A DNA stretch of 64,000 nucleotides from Pandoraea anhela. Its GTDB lineage: Bacteria; Pseudomonadota; Gammaproteobacteria; Burkholderiales; Burkholderiaceae. The stretch spans positions 124,001 to 188,000 of the forward strand of contig NZ_CABPSB010000001.1 in NCBI RefSeq assembly GCF_902459655.1, in the 5' to 3' direction. This document shows, piece by piece, positions 63,870-64,000 of this stretch; the first letter of the stretch is position 1; every line of letters starts with the position of its first letter. The translations under genes and the position numbers were made by a program. The notes beneath the pieces were generated by a model that saw only the letters and a program-made list of their open reading frames with translations, searched no databases and was not told the DNA's origin.

Positions 63870-64000
63870 CCCTCGCCCCGCCTCGGACTCGCCTGGGGCG
63901 GCGCCGGACAGTCTCACGGCCAGTCGCCACCGCCACGTGCCGGGACGACACGCGATGACGGCGGGTCGCGCTTGAGCTGTCACGCACGCCGTACTATAGT
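63870..64000. other. Right edge, no gene seen
   Basis: 131 bases after the epimerase-like stop. No frame here can be judged because the window ends; the last bases GTACTATAGT are AT-richer and may begin a promoter. Confidence 0.4.

Overview
The window is a contiguous piece of a high-GC chromosome from a betaproteobacterium of the order Burkholderiales. The genus is probably Pandoraea or a close relative of Burkholderia; that is my inference. The basis is a dialkylglycine decarboxylase of the Burkholderia cepacia type, a Burkholderia-type general porin, two AidA/PixA-family proteins, an entericidin, a DUF4148-like peptide and at least seven LysR regulators. I see no rRNA, tRNA, insertion sequence, integrase, phage gene or CRISPR array. 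About 61 protein genes fill most of the sequence, and most are nutrient uptake, catabolic or regulatory genes.

Layout. 0-10 kb: a serine acetyltransferase cut by the left edge; a MocR regulator beside two AhpD-like genes and a nitroreductase that has a good Fur-box match just upstream; a chemotaxis receptor; an entericidin; and the divergent dgdR-dgdA pair. 10-16 kb: a GT39-type membrane glycosyltransferase, an orphan sulfonate-type binding protein, and a small exported protein plus TonB receptor behind a cluster of palindromes. 16-25 kb: SDR/tautomerase genes, an MdtG-like exporter, a D-threonine aldolase-like enzyme, a flavin monooxygenase with a second sulfonate-type binding protein, and an aconitase remnant. 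25-31 kb: a LysR regulator divergent from an ABC importer operon (permease, ATPase, binding protein, permease) that ends with a LOG-like gene, followed by a porin.

32-40 kb is a complete histidine-utilisation cluster in the order hutC-hutU-hutH-hutT-hutI-hutG, with a perfect palindromic HutC-type operator before hutU. It would take up histidine and convert it to glutamate and formamide. 40-46 kb holds a LysR gene, a NitT/TauT-type ABC importer and a DadA/PuuB-like FAD oxidoreductase, which look like one uptake-and-oxidation unit of unknown substrate, then a YciI-like gene behind a strong terminator. 46-52 kb holds a four-gene unit (GFA enzyme, 63-residue peptide, response regulator, histidine kinase), a thioredoxin-like lipoprotein and a methyltransferase-Rrf2 pair.

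52-64 kb is the least familiar part: a 562-residue protein of no family I know, two AidA-type proteins, a CodA-like amidohydrolase with an AllE-like cupin enzyme, an AAA ATPase with a long unassigned N-terminal half beside an alpha/beta hydrolase, and a LysR/epimerase pair. Short tandem repeats of period 8-12, most often 9, recur through the whole window, in genes and between them; the largest is a 9-bp array near 59.0 kb.
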